Assembly (NCBI GenBank): GCA_011524615.1
Contig: WTJZ01000158.1
Span: 1 to 6,587 of the forward strand
Source of the DNA: Akkermansiaceae bacterium
GTDB lineage: Bacteria; Verrucomicrobiota; Verrucomicrobiia; Verrucomicrobiales; Akkermansiaceae
Direction: 5' to 3'
Length of the DNA: 6,587 bases
This document shows, in pieces, positions 1 through 5,527 of the stretch (position 1 is its first letter; the number at the start of each line of letters is the position of its first letter). The position numbers and the translations under genes are program-made. The notes beneath the pieces are model-generated. The model did no database searches, was not told where the DNA came from, and worked only from the letters and a program-made list of their open reading frames with translations.

Positions 1-87
1 ACCGTCGAGAACGGCCAAGCCGTGACTAAGATCGCAGAGGGCGTCGAGCAAACCTTCGACCCTGAAGCAGTCTACGGGAAGAAGTAG
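1..87 (+). CDS. C-terminal end of an unidentified protein (5' end outside the window)
   Basis: Frame 1 is open from the left edge to a TAG stop and encodes 28 residues, beginning TVENGQAVTKIAEG and ending DPEAVYGKK. The fragment is hydrophilic and mixed-charge, with no membrane segment or recognisable motif, so the family cannot be named. Its reality is supported by the two strong hairpin terminators that follow on the same strand about 105 and 150 bases downstream, with no further gene before them. It converges on the sulfatase gene and is therefore not in its operon. Confidence 0.6.
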   Translation, partial: TVENGQAVTKIAEGVEQTFDPEAVYGKK

Positions 88-192
88 GCAGGGAAAGAGG
101 GCTCAGGACAGGGTCCTCTGCTAGAACTCTAAGCCAGTCTCATGACTACTACAAAGGGCTGGGGAGTTCTTCAAGCAAGCATATGACTATTT

Positions 193-227
193 AAGAAGAG
201 ACGGCTGGTGAGGCGCGTCTCTTTTTC
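193..227 (+). terminator. Rho-independent terminator of the left-edge gene
   Basis: The arm AAGAGACG (196-203) pairs perfectly with CGTCTCTT (216-223). The stem can be extended outward by a G-U and two A-U pairs. The loop is 12 bases, and TTTTT (222-226) overlaps the 3' arm. The plus-strand orientation fits the gene ending at 87. On the minus strand the same hairpin is followed by TTCTTAAAT, so it could also act weakly on read-through from the convergent sulfatase gene. Confidence 0.75.
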
Positions 228-239
228 ATTTTAATAGCA

Positions 240-280
240 GGGGGAGCTGGGAAACTTCCGCTCAGAGCCCCCCTTTTTTC
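240..280 (+). terminator. Second tandem terminator, G5/C5 stem with a T6 tract
   Basis: GGGGG (240-244) pairs with a C-run at about 270-274, and an inner CTGGG/CTCAG helix is separated from the outer stem by an AG/AG internal loop that could form tandem G-A pairs. TTTTTT follows directly. The polarity again favours the plus strand, only about 10 bases before the stop codon of the convergent sulfatase gene. It is probably a back-up that keeps plus-strand transcription out of that gene. No comparable T-tract exists on the minus-strand side. Confidence 0.65.
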
Positions 281-288
281 ATCGAACG

Positions 289-1848
289 CTACTGCCCAAC
301 TTGTGTTCCTAGCTTCGTCTGAGCTAATTGATTAAACTCCTGACGCGTTACCCAGTGTAGTTGTCTCCAATGCCCTGTATCATTCTTCTGCGCTACACCT
401 GGGGTACTACGCCCCTGAGCAATGAGCTCTGTGAGGGTAGAGGTGAGAGCATTAACACGCTCTGGATGCTGAGGTGCTACATTCGTCGCCTCGGCTAGAT
501 CATCTGAGAGGTTATAGAGTTCCGCAGACTTTCCAGGAGGGAGTACGAGCTTCCATGGTCCATCCGTGAGGGCAAACTCTTGCCCACTGAGGTTACCAAA
601 GGAGATATGCGGTACGCGGTCATAATCATAATCTGAGTCTAGAAGAACCTGAGCAAAGCTTTGGCTATCTTCTCCCTCATCTGCAGAGAGGGGAGCCTCT
701 ACGAGTTCCGCAAAGGTAGCGAGTAAATCCAGTTGGCTCACGAGCTTTGGCCAGATGCGGCCTGGCTTCTGGATACCGGCAGGCCAGCGAACTAGGAACG
801 GGACGCGGTGACCGCCCTCATAGACGGAGCGCTTTCCTTCGCGGAGCCCACCACGACTGTCATGATTATACTTCTCTATACGCTGAGGCCATGACTTCTC
901 GGGACCATTATCACTTGTATAAACAATCATGGTGTCCTCATCCAGTCCAGACTCGGCTAAGAAGTCGAGAATACGGCCCACATGGTAGTCCGTCTCGATC
1001 AAGAACTCGCCGTAGGGGCCTGCCTCACCCTGGCCATGGAACTCTGGTAACGGACATACTGGATAGTGAGGGGAGGTGTATGGGAGATAGAGGAAGAAGG
1101 GCTTCCCTTGCTTAGCCTCCTCAGCCTTAGCCCCCATCCAGTCGATGGCCTTATCGGTAAAGCGGGTCAGGCATTGATTATCGATGAAGTCTGGGGCTAC
1201 TTCAAAGCTCTGTCGCTTCTCAGGGCTCTCTTGATAGGGAGGCATGATACGGTAGTCGACATAACGCTCGTTTCTTTTCTTCTGCGTATATAGCGTTGGA
1301 GGAACCTTCGCATATCTGCCCTCGAACCACGCCAGTACGCCGAAGTTTAACGACGCAGGGATACCATAGAAGTAATCAAACCCCTTATCCAGAGGCATAT
1401 CTACGGTCGGCTGACTCCAGTCACGTCCCTCTTTAGCAGTGCCAGGGAAGTCCATACCGAGATGCCACTTGCCTACCATGGCTGTATTATACCCCTGCGA
1501 TTTGAGATGGCTCGCTAGGGTCGTGCGTCCCTCTCTGATCAAGCACTTCGCCTCCGAGAACATAACATTGTTTTTCATCGGCGTGCGCCATGAGTATCTC
1601 CCCGTGAGTAAGCCATAGCGTGATGGAGTACAGACGGAGTTAGAACTATGCCCGTGGGTAAAGGCAACGCCCTCTGAGACCAGTTGGTCGAGGTGTGGGG
1701 TCTGGAACTTACACTCTGGGTTCAGAGCCGAAATGTCTCCATATCCTTGGTCGTCAGTGTAGATCACAATGATGTTGGGGCGAGATGCACCAGAGAGCAT
1801 CAAGGATGAGGCGGTTAATGAGAGCAATAGTCGGAGCATATCTATCAT
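289..1848 (-). CDS. Secreted type I (formylglycine-dependent) sulfatase
   Basis: This is an arylsulfatase-type enzyme of the alkaline-phosphatase superfamily that hydrolyses sulfate esters, probably on a sulfated polysaccharide or other sulfated organic. Numbering is from an alternative GTG at 1857. The N-terminus is a hydrophobic signal peptide (about residues 4-25). The motifs in order are metal-binding D35-D36 in YTDDQGYGD, the modification site C76-T-P-S-R80 followed by YGLLTGR, K130 and H132 in VGKWHLG, H264 in TSPHYP, D316-N317 in TSDNGPE, and K342 in REGKRSVYEGG. These cover the expected calcium, sulfate and catalytic positions, so it looks active. About 520 residues is normal for the family. 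C76 would need oxidation to formylglycine by FGE or anSME; neither is in the window. I chose the ATG at 1848 over the GTG at 1857 and the ATG at 1839. None has a clear ribosome binding site. The substrate cannot be read from sequence. Confidence 0.93.
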   Translation of the reverse strand: MIDMLRLLLSLTASSLMLSGASRPNIIVIYTDDQGYGDISALNPECKFQTPHLDQLVSEGVAFTHGHSSNSVCTPSRYGLLTGRYSWRTPMKNNVMFSEAKCLIREGRTTLASHLKSQGYNTAMVGKWHLGMDFPGTAKEGRDWSQPTVDMPLDKGFDYFYGIPASLNFGVLAWFEGRYAKVPPTLYTQKKRNERYVDYRIMPPYQESPEKRQSFEVAPDFIDNQCLTRFTDKAIDWMGAKAEEAKQGKPFFLYLPYTSPHYPVCPLPEFHGQGEAGPYGEFLIETDYHVGRILDFLAESGLDEDTMIVYTSDNGPEKSWPQRIEKYNHDSRGGLREGKRSVYEGGHRVPFLVRWPAGIQKPGRIWPKLVSQLDLLATFAELVEAPLSADEGEDSQSFAQVLLDSDYDYDRVPHISFGNLSGQEFALTDGPWKLVLPPGKSAELYNLSDDLAEATNVAPQHPERVNALTSTLTELIAQGRSTPGVAQKNDTGHWRQLHWVTRQEFNQLAQTKLGTQVGQ

Positions 1849-1857
1849 TATGCACAC

Positions 1858-1996
1858 TAGTGCCCGACCTTATATGATTTTGAGCAAAAACTATAGCCGG
1901 CAGCGAGGGCATAAGTCACATCATGCGGCAGGGTGACAGAGGCTGTTACCGAAGGGGCTTGCCTACTGTTGAGGACTTGCTTAAGAGTGCCGTAAT
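1858..1996. promoter_or_regulatory. Divergent intergenic region between the sulfatase and CobW-family genes
   Basis: These 139 bases must carry the promoters of both divergent genes. On the minus strand CATATAAGG, about 20 bases before the sulfatase start, could supply a -10 element, but no good -35 lies at the right distance. On the plus strand TTGAGG followed 18 bases later by TAATAT overlaps the CobW start codon, so it cannot drive that gene from ATG 1997. Neither start has a Shine-Dalgarno sequence. I found no convincing Zur-type palindrome, which would have been expected for a zinc-starvation gene. Confidence 0.35.
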
Positions 1997-3181
1997 ATGA
2001 AGCAGATTCCGATAGTGGCATTATGTGGCTTTCTAGGCTCGGGGAAGACGACTCTCTTGAGAAGGTGGCGTCGTGATGAGGCGTTGCGTGATGCCGCGAT
2101 GATCGTTCATGATTTGAGCGACCTAGGGTTCGATGCTGAGCTCCTCTCCGCAGATGAGAAGACTCCCAAGGCGGGAGGGCTGAATGGCCGTGTCGCGGCT
2201 CTGCATGGAGACCATGCCATCGGTCAGCTACAGAGTTCCTTACGGACGAGCTTTGAGGAGATTGCGGAGCTTGACCCTGCCGCTCCATTAGTCCTCGCGG
2301 AGAGTACAGGTGCGGCGCGTCCGTGGCCTCTGATTCAGGCGCTGACGCAGGATGACCGCTACTTTCTCAGACACTTCATCGTGACGGTGGATGCTCTGAA
2401 CCTGCATCGTGACTTTCAAGACGGGCTCGCCTTGACCCGTGAGTCGCTCAAGCCTCAGGATCAGGCTCTGAGGAAGGCTGCGGAAGTCCTCGCAGAGCAA
2501 ATCGCCTTTGCGAGTGTTCTGATTATTACCAAGATCGATACGGTCCCAGAGGCTACCCTCGAGAAGCAGGTGAATAATCTCCAAAAGCTGCAGCCTAATA
2601 TTACCATCGGTCTCTCTGCTAGAGCAGGCCTCTTGCTGCCCCAGTTAGACGGCACGCCTGCGCCAGACCTGCAGGCGCTCGAGGAGCGTGCGATCAAATG
2701 TGGACTCACAGATGAGACCTCAGTAGCTGATGCGGTCGAGGTGACGATCCTGAATGACCCACGCCCCTTCCATCCAGAGCGACTCCATGCTGCCTGCCAA
2801 AATCACTTGGGCACCGGACTGTACCGCACCAAGGGCTTCCTCTGGATGGCCTCTCGTCCAGGAGATGTGCTCCTCTGGCAACAAGCAGGAAGCCATATCT
2901 CACTAGAACTCAAGGGGCAATGGCGCGCTGAGGTCGTCAAGAACCTGCATGGTTCACTGCTCCCAGAAGAGGTGCAAGAACTCGAGAGGCGACTCGCAGA
3001 GCGTCACCCCGTTTATGGAGACCGTTGTAATGAACTGACCTTGATCGGACTAGAGCGAGATCGTCAGGCCTTTCTCGCAGCCCTCGAGCACGCCCTCTGT
3101 ACCGAGGAAGAGATCGAGGCCTGGCAAGAAGGCCACGAATTCTTCGACCCATGGCCAACCCAACTCCGTCATACAGACTAG
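1997..3181 (+). CDS. COG0523/CobW-family P-loop GTPase, putative metallochaperone without the CxCC motif
   Basis: This 394-residue protein belongs to the G3E GTPase group (YjiA, ZigA, Nha3, CobW), whose members use GTP to move or insert metals, often zinc. Visible elements are Walker A G11-FLGSGKTT, a switch region VHDLSDLGFDAELL (37-50), the ESTGAARP motif (102-109), base-specificity TKID (178-181), and a CobW_C domain from about 245 with RPFHPERL (256-263) and KGFLWMASRP (279-288). The GDRCNELTLIG block (341-351) resembles the C-terminus of the YjiA/ZigA-like branch. The family's GCxCC metal site, normally about 20-30 residues after the switch region, is absent; the local sequence is ALHGDHAIGQL (68-78). 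There is no His-rich insert. ATG 1997 is the first possible start after an in-frame TAA at 1982. It is divergent from the sulfatase gene with no evident functional link. Family assignment is firm; the metal is unknown. Confidence 0.9.
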   Translation: MKQIPIVALCGFLGSGKTTLLRRWRRDEALRDAAMIVHDLSDLGFDAELLSADEKTPKAGGLNGRVAALHGDHAIGQLQSSLRTSFEEIAELDPAAPLVLAESTGAARPWPLIQALTQDDRYFLRHFIVTVDALNLHRDFQDGLALTRESLKPQDQALRKAAEVLAEQIAFASVLIITKIDTVPEATLEKQVNNLQKLQPNITIGLSARAGLLLPQLDGTPAPDLQALEERAIKCGLTDETSVADAVEVTILNDPRPFHPERLHAACQNHLGTGLYRTKGFLWMASRPGDVLLWQQAGSHISLELKGQWRAEVVKNLHGSLLPEEVQELERRLAERHPVYGDRCNELTLIGLERDRQAFLAALEHALCTEEEIEAWQEGHEFFDPWPTQLRHTD

Positions 3182-3258
3182 GTGAATAGGATAGGGCTGG
3201 TTCTTCACTAGCGAATTCATTGAGCCTTTTACATCCCTTTCCTGCCCTTTAGCGTTCA

Positions 3259-3678
3259 TTAGATAGCCTTAGTTAAGACGCGCTTTCTTTCTCTGATACA
3301 GACGTAAGCAGTTATGATTGTGGATAGTCCTGTTATCAATGCTAGATAGTTATCAGTAGATATAAGTAAATTGAAAGGATCCCAAGCGCATAAATATGCG
3401 GCTACCAACCCAATGGGGACCAAGTATTTCTCATTCCAAGTTCTTGCGAATGAAGTGCGCCAGAAAACGTATACAACGCCCCAAACAAACGTTAAATGTA
3501 CCAAAATATGACATACGATATAGCATGCACATAACACAGGCATCAGCATCTTGATATCTGAGTAATGATTAGCTTCTCTCATCATCAACCAATGGCCAAT
3601 CAAGCATACTGGGAGCGAAGCTAGAGAGCTGAGAAATGCCGCTCTTCTGGATTGTTTAGCTTTATCTGAAAGTATCAT
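3259..3678 (-). CDS. Small four-helix membrane protein of unknown function
   Basis: I do not recognise the family. From the ATG used here the protein has 139 residues; a GTG at 3693 would add MNSLK. A short basic N-terminus (KAKQSRR) precedes hydrophobic stretches at about residues 14-33, 44-72, 86-105 and 110-128, and the protein ends with a basic tail (RERKRVLTKAI). The positive ends suggest both termini are cytoplasmic. It carries five cysteines, four of them in or near the second and third hydrophobic stretches. It lies at the downstream end of the minus-strand array and converges with the CobW-family gene, leaving a 77-base gap. The upstream spacer holds a gene remnant and repeats rather than a shared operon, so it probably has its own promoter. 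Hydrophobic periodicity makes it likely real, but no function is proposed. Confidence 0.6.
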   Translation of the reverse strand: MILSDKAKQSRRAAFLSSLASLPVCLIGHWLMMREANHYSDIKMLMPVLCACYIVCHILVHLTFVWGVVYVFWRTSFARTWNEKYLVPIGLVAAYLCAWDPFNLLISTDNYLALITGLSTIITAYVCIRERKRVLTKAI

Positions 3679-3756
3679 CTTTAAAGAATTCACAGGCTGG
3701 CGCCAGATACTGAGCGTAGCCGATAAAGCTGTAATACTAGATCTATCCCAACGAAG

Positions 3757-3852
3757 CTAGAACTCTTTCGAAAAGCTCTCAGTGACTTCTAAGATTTTGT
3801 TATAGGGGGGAACTGTGAGACCTTCAGCCTTTTGCTCCTGTACTACAATTGG
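3757..3852 (-). pseudogene. Isolated 3'-end remnant of a paralogue of the secreted-protein gene at 4947-5366
   Basis: Bases 3781-3847 match 4968-5034 at 65 of 67 positions in the same orientation. The remnant preserves 22 codons identical in protein to residues 112-133 of the intact gene. The two differences are both in one leucine codon (CTG in the gene, TTA here) and are silent. The frame then diverges to ESFSKEF and a TAG, where the intact gene has NHKHGQ. Upstream the frame is closed by a TGA at 3853-3855 after two unrelated codons (Pro-Ile), and no start codon is available, so the signal peptide and first 111 codons are missing. I read it as a truncated paralogue, although a functional short sequence cannot be excluded. 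Confidence 0.7.
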
Positions 3853-3906
3853 TCATTTATCGAAAGAGAGAAATCAGCCGGGGAGTGAACAAAGGCGCCG
3901 GCTCAA

Positions 3907-4011
3907 GGGCTTTCTCTAGCTCACACGAAACCTCTCACCCTTAGGTCTCAATCCTTCATCCGAGTCCTAAAACAACCAGTGCCCTGATTCCGCGATCTTG
4001 GCAAGATCGCG
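3907..4011. repeat. Extragenic array element, copy 1 (most complete)
   Basis: This is the longest of four related noncoding segments in the minus-strand array. Reading the plus strand it contains GGGCTTTCTCTAGC, TTAGGTCTCAATCC (3941-3954), CCTAAAACAACC (3966-3977), CCTGATTC and then the hairpin at 3991-4011. TTAGG at 3941 and CCTAA at 3966 form an inverted pair. Bases 3966-4006 match 5428-5468 at 32 of 41 positions without gaps. The 3907-3957 part aligns with 4792-4846, including GGGCTT, TTAGG and AATCCTTC, with small indels. It lies between the toxin gene and the pseudogene remnant. Confidence 0.6.
3991..4011. repeat. REP-like perfect hairpin
   Basis: CGCGATCTT (3991-3999) and AAGATCGCG (4003-4011) are perfect 9-bp complements around the 3-base loop GGC. 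No T-tract follows on either strand, so it is not a typical intrinsic terminator. It could still protect or end the toxin-antitoxin transcript, being about 90 bases past the toxin stop codon. Short extragenic palindromes of this type, often followed by GCTACC, resemble REP elements mobilised by RAYT-type transposases. That link is an inference and no such transposase is in the window. Confidence 0.65.
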
Positions 4012-4014
4012 CTA

Positions 4015-4028
4015 CCATCTCTAGATGG
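4015..4028. repeat. Short palindrome CCATCT-CT-AGATGG
   Basis: This is a perfect 6-bp inverted repeat with a 2-base centre, three bases beyond the REP-like hairpin on the side of the toxin gene. Together the two palindromes could form a double hairpin in the 3' untranslated region of the toxin-antitoxin transcript. It has no T-tract and I cannot assign a function. Confidence 0.4.
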
Positions 4029-4097
4029 GCACCGTCAGGGTGGGAGATCTTGTCCTTAATTACGCTCATCGAGCTATCGCAAATTCGCTTTTAGGCT

Positions 4098-4361
4098 CTA
4101 TTTGGTATAGTGGTATCGAGCTTGGGCTATCCACAGTTCCTGGTCGGATACCTTGTACACAAGACGGTGTTCATCGGTAATCCGTCGAGACCAATAGCCT
4201 GAATAATTCTCTCTTAGCGGTTCGGGCTTACCAATACCCTCGAACGGAGTTTTCCTGCATTCGTTAATGAGGCGTAGTAGCCTTTTGGCAACCTTACGGT
4301 CATACCCAATCCAATAGGAGAGGTCGTCCCATGCTTGATCAGCAAAAACTAATTTAAGCAT
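4098..4361 (-). CDS. yoeB: YoeB/Txe-family mRNA interferase toxin
   Basis: This is the toxin of a type II module, a RelE-superfamily endoribonuclease that binds the ribosome and cuts mRNA at the A site. At 87 residues it is full length for the family. The protein is collinear with E. coli YoeB, sharing WDDLSYW, TPFEG, GKPEPL, SGYWSRRITDEHRLVY and the terminal RYHY. The catalytic equivalents E47, R66, H84 and Y85 are all present, so it should be active when free. The ATG lies three bases after the stop codon of the antitoxin gene, giving a translationally coupled bicistronic operon in the usual antitoxin-first order. Autorepression through the antitoxin complex is expected. It lies within an array of accessory genes, a common setting for such modules. 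Confidence 0.95.
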   Translation of the reverse strand: MLKLVFADQAWDDLSYWIGYDRKVAKRLLRLINECRKTPFEGIGKPEPLRENYSGYWSRRITDEHRLVYKVSDQELWIAQARYHYTK

Positions 4362-4364
4362 GGG

Positions 4365-4619
4365 TTAGAGCTCTGGTAATTCTCTGGTAATCCCCTGGCC
4401 TGACTCTAATTGTTCAATAGCAGAGCTTAGTCGATCAGCGTTTGCTGGGGAACGTCTTAGGTAGTTCGTCTCAACCATGGATTCGTAATCATCAAGCGAT
4501 ATCATTACCACCGCCTGATCACGCTTTCTGGTGATGATGATCGGTTCTCGGTCATCACAGACAGATTGCATGGTGGATGCCAGAGTCTCACGCGCTGCGG
4601 TATAAGAAATAGCTCTCAT
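4365..4619 (-). CDS. yefM: YefM/Phd-family antitoxin
   Basis: This 84-residue protein is the partner of the YoeB toxin. Its N-terminal part (about 1-55) matches the Phd/YefM DNA-binding dimer fold: MRAISYTAARETLASTM, then PIIITRKRDQAVVMISLDDY. It then has the YefM-specific block RSPANADRLSSAIEQLESG (about 56-74) and an acidic, probably flexible tail (TRELPEL) expected to wrap the toxin. In E. coli the antitoxin binds palindromes cored on TGTACA and toxin enhances repression. Two TGTAC-containing sequences lie in the promoter region here. ATG 4619 is chosen because it reproduces the conserved MRxISY start. There is no Shine-Dalgarno sequence, and the best promoter would make the message leaderless. 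Confidence 0.95.
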   Translation of the reverse strand: MRAISYTAARETLASTMQSVCDDREPIIITRKRDQAVVMISLDDYESMVETNYLRRSPANADRLSSAIEQLESGQGITRELPEL

Positions 4620-4625
4620 ATGGTC

Positions 4626-4669
4626 ATGATAACGTACAGGTCAAATACGGCAACTATTTTTTAGTACAA
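4626..4669 (-). promoter_or_regulatory. Candidate promoter and YefM operator of the toxin-antitoxin operon
   Basis: On the minus strand TTGCCG (4653-4648) and TATCAT (4631-4626) are separated by 16 bases, matching the sigma-70 consensus at 4/6 and 5/6 positions. The predicted start is at or next to the antitoxin ATG. TGTACG (4638-4633) lies inside the promoter spacer and TGTACT (4668-4663) lies 30 bp upstream. Both are one base from the TGTACA core bound by E. coli YefM, and about three helical turns apart. Binding is inferred from that precedent. Confidence 0.4.
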
Positions 4670-4791
4670 TGATGATGAACTTAGGTGGTAAAGAGAAGGC
4701 GCTGGACTTAGGGCCTACCTTAGAAATACAGGAGTTCCAGCGAGAACATGGTACCGTGATGTGAGAACGCCATGCATCCAGTAGTCTTCAC

Positions 4792-4872
4792 GGGCTTGCT
4801 TCTTTAGCCCAAACAAATTCTCTCTCTATTAGGCTCCTAATCCTTCCTCCTAGGCTCAACCCAAAAGATTTC
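4792..4872. repeat. Extragenic array element, copy 2
   Basis: It aligns on the plus strand with copy 1 through GGGCTTGCTTCTTTAGCCC, a TCTCTC tract, TTAGG (4829), AATCCTTC (4839-4846), TCC, AGGCTC, CAACCC and GATT. ATTAGG-CT-CCTAAT (4828-4841) is a perfect inverted repeat. The REP-like hairpin found at the end of copy 1 is missing here. The copy is clearly diverged, with several indels, so identity over the full length is modest. It lies between the secreted-protein gene (4947-5366) and the toxin-antitoxin operon. Confidence 0.5.
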
Positions 4873-4946
4873 TGCTTAACTTTTTTAGCGTGCTTAAGCG
4901 TGATTTCGCGGTTGAATCTAGAGCTGTAAGCAGAGCCTAGGGGGGC

Positions 4947-5366
4947 TTATTGTCCGTGTTTATGGTTAGTGACTTCCAGGATTTTGTTATAGGGGGGAAC
5001 TGTGAGACCTTCAGCCTTTTGCTCCTGTACTACATAGTTAATATCAAAAGTCTCAGACTGTATTCCTAAAGTAGCCTTTGCCATATCAATCATCACTTGG
5101 CCAGCAGGAGACCCAATGATTTTCAATGTGCATACGTCATCCGTGAGGTTTTGTTGGGATACCTCTAGAATAATACATCCAGGTTCTATGGAGAGTAAGA
5201 ATGTCTCTTTGTTTGGCGAGTCACAATATTTGGCTATATGCAAATGGTTACCATTATTGCCAGGCCTGTAAAATGTGTAATCGGGAATTTCTTTCCCTGA
5301 GACTTGGTCAGCACTGGTAATCAGAACAGCAAGTGCAGAAACTATAGAGAGGAGTACTGTTTTCAT
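4947..5366 (-). CDS. Secreted protein of unknown function, 139 residues
   Basis: I do not recognise the family. The start MKTVLLSIVSALAVLITSA is a classical signal peptide, with likely cleavage after S18-A19 or slightly later near VSG24, so the product is exported to the periplasm or beyond. The mature part is about 115 residues, soluble, with alternating hydrophobic residues that suggest a beta-rich fold and three cysteines (C48, C64, C79), leaving one unpaired if a disulfide forms. The tail is His/Asn-rich (NHKHGQ). ATG 5366 is supported by the signal peptide; no Shine-Dalgarno sequence is seen. The upstream gene is also a small secreted protein, but 161 bases and a repeat copy separate them. 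Residues 112-133 recur in the remnant at 3757-3852, so at least one paralogue existed nearby. Confidence 0.7.
   Translation of the reverse strand: MKTVLLSIVSALAVLITSADQVSGKEIPDYTFYRPGNNGNHLHIAKYCDSPNKETFLLSIEPGCIILEVSQQNLTDDVCTLKIIGSPAGQVMIDMAKATLGIQSETFDINYVVQEQKAEGLTVPPYNKILEVTNHKHGQ
4968..5034 (-). repeat. 67-bp duplicated segment, source copy inside the secreted-protein gene
   Basis: The partner lies at 3781-3847 in direct orientation, with 65 of 67 bases identical. The boundaries are abrupt: upstream and downstream bases do not align. The segment covers residues 112-133 and the last base of codon 111. No terminal inverted repeats or target-site duplications are visible at its edges. Confidence 0.85.
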
Positions 5367-5410
5367 TTGTACGCAGTCTACGCTTGGGGATAGCAGATCA
5401 CAAGATCAGA

Positions 5411-5468
5411 CTTCTTAAGGCTCCAACCCTAAATCAACCTGCACCCTGATTCAGTGGGCATGGCAAGA
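5411..5468. repeat. Extragenic array element, copy 3
   Basis: It keeps the right-hand core of copy 1: CCTAAATCAACC (5428-5439), CCCTGATTC and TGGCAAGA (5461-5468), with 32 of 41 positions matching copy 1. The 8 bases between GATTC and TGGCAAGA differ (AGTGGGCA here), so the perfect hairpin of copy 1 is lost. The left part is shortened: TTAAGGCTCC runs almost directly into AACCCTAAA. It lies between the two secreted-protein genes, about 45 bases upstream of the ATG of the gene at 4947-5366. Confidence 0.6.
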
Positions 5469-5527
5469 CACGCGATCAAGCTTAAGTTACCAAGTCGAAG
5501 GCAGACCATTAAAGATCAAGACGTTGG

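Larger units (their letters stand above)
3694..4097. other. 404-base spacer without an intact gene
   Basis: Between the toxin gene and the small membrane-protein gene I find no credible intact reading frame. The spacer holds, from right to left, a CCATCT/AGATGG palindrome (4015-4028), a 9-bp hairpin (3991-4011), the best copy of the array's extragenic element (3907-4011), and a remnant of the 3' end of a secreted-protein gene (3757-3852). It must also contain the promoter of the gene at 3259-3678, which I could not identify. It is visibly richer in A and T than the sulfatase and CobW genes. Confidence 0.6.
4620..4946. other. 327-base spacer upstream of the toxin-antitoxin operon
   Basis: The part next to the antitoxin carries the promoter and operator-like sequences (4626-4669). 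The far part carries the second copy of the extragenic element (4792-4872). Between them is a GGGCT/AGCCC hairpin (4792-4810) that overlaps the element. A run TTTTTTAG at about 4883-4890 lies next to a short GCTTAAGC palindrome. I see no strong terminator for the gene that ends at 4947. A 31-codon plus-strand frame at 4669-4764 is discussed separately and not called. Confidence 0.5.

Noticed and set aside
105..117. AGGAC-AGG-GTCCT hairpin after the left-edge gene
   Set aside because: It is a short 5-bp stem with no T-tract. The two stronger terminators downstream explain the end of the transcript.
747..1293. Two plus-strand frames inside the sulfatase gene
   Set aside because: Both are antisense to well-conserved sulfatase sequence, with no recognisable domain, start signal or terminator.
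1969..1998. TTGAGG/TAATAT promoter for the CobW-family gene
   Set aside because: The -10 hexamer overlaps the ATG at 1997, so transcription would begin inside the gene. An in-frame stop upstream and the family's N-terminal pattern fix the start at 1997.
1857..2288. 143-codon minus-strand frame opposite the start of the CobW-family gene
   Set aside because: Its product is low-complexity with many His, Ser and Arg residues and no motif. It lies antisense to the strongly conserved GTPase motifs, so it is a shadow of that gene.
3182..3258. Bidirectional terminator between the convergent CobW-family and membrane-protein genes
   Set aside because: Only a weak GGCT...AGCC pairing with a long loop followed by TTTTA is present, not enough to call a terminator.
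2288..3259. Several minus-strand frames opposite the CobW-family gene
   Set aside because: They overlap a gene with intact family motifs, overlap each other, and their products have biased Arg-rich composition.
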